This document shows positions 63,155-63,170 of a stretch of DNA of 63,170 nucleotides, in pieces. How positions within the stretch are numbered: the first letter of the stretch is position 1; every line of letters starts with the position of its first letter. The stretch covers positions 1-63,170 of the forward strand of contig PAIP01000035.1 of assembly GCA_002704915.1 (NCBI GenBank). Direction: 5' to 3'. The stretch comes from Parvularcula sp. Its GTDB lineage: Bacteria; Pseudomonadota; Alphaproteobacteria; Caulobacterales; Parvularculaceae. The translations under genes and the position numbers were made by a program. The notes beneath the pieces are model-generated. The model saw only the letters and a program-made list of their open reading frames with translations, searched no databases and was not told where the DNA came from.

Positions 63155-63170
63155 CGTCGCTGGCCGCCCG

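Overview
The window is chromosomal DNA from a G+C-rich alphaproteobacterium. The evidence is an ATPase-inhibitor-zeta-type (DUF1476) gene, a complex I NDUFA9-like protein and the general codon usage. A Parvularculales/Caulobacterales-like host is a guess. Ordinary chromosomal genes flank one integrated genomic island (about 14.6-37.95 kb) and two further accessory loci.

Left chromosomal arm (0.5-14.5 kb): an FkbM methyltransferase; an aldehyde dehydrogenase and GMC oxidoreductase pair; a three-gene cassette of ATP-grasp ligase, inactive transglutaminase/7TM protein and retropepsin-like protease; a sugar-nucleotide operon (glmS, AGE epimerase, manC, galE); an NDUFA9-like protein; and tRNA-Leu(CAG).

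Island: a P4-type integrase lies just downstream of tRNA-Leu. The tRNA 3' end (14585-14599) is repeated at 37933-37947, which gives att sites and a 23.3-kb element. The left half is a tightly overlapping eight-gene putative defence operon: ribbon-helix-helix regulator, C5 methyltransferase, Vsr-like nuclease, MORC/MutL-like GHKL ATPase, Z1 helicase, PD-(D/E)XK protein, AIPR protein and HEPN protein. A convergent HNH nuclease follows. The middle is a mobilisation module (helicase-less MOBF relaxase, coupling protein, two small DNA-binding proteins) bracketed by two copies of a ~170-bp structured repeat. It is followed by ardA anti-restriction, unknown cargo genes, and an Xre regulator with a nucleotidyltransferase. 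No mating-pair (T4SS) genes are present, so the element looks mobilisable rather than self-transmissible.

Right of the island (38-50 kb): a GAF histidine kinase/NarL regulator pair, then a Fap-like functional-amyloid locus. Its minus-strand arm encodes a long Asp-Asn-Ser repeat protein, a small fibril-like protein, a FapD-like C39 peptidase and another secreted protein. Its plus-strand arm encodes a trypsin-like protease, a sigma-54 activator and a FapF-like coiled-coil/LysM/beta-barrel porin. A near-consensus sigma-54 promoter precedes the repeat protein, and two weaker candidates occur in the locus.

Right arm (50-63 kb): htpX, a racemase, a GNAT and lemA; a Pycsar-like pair (P-loop ATPase fused to a class III nucleotide cyclase, followed by a PycTM-like membrane effector); an SDR enzyme; small membrane proteins; a DUF1476 protein; purC; an M20 peptidase; purS; and a methyltransferase. 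The strongest candidates for undescribed biology are the ATPase-cyclase/PycTM pair, the Z1-MORC-HEPN operon and the alphaproteobacterial Fap-like locus.
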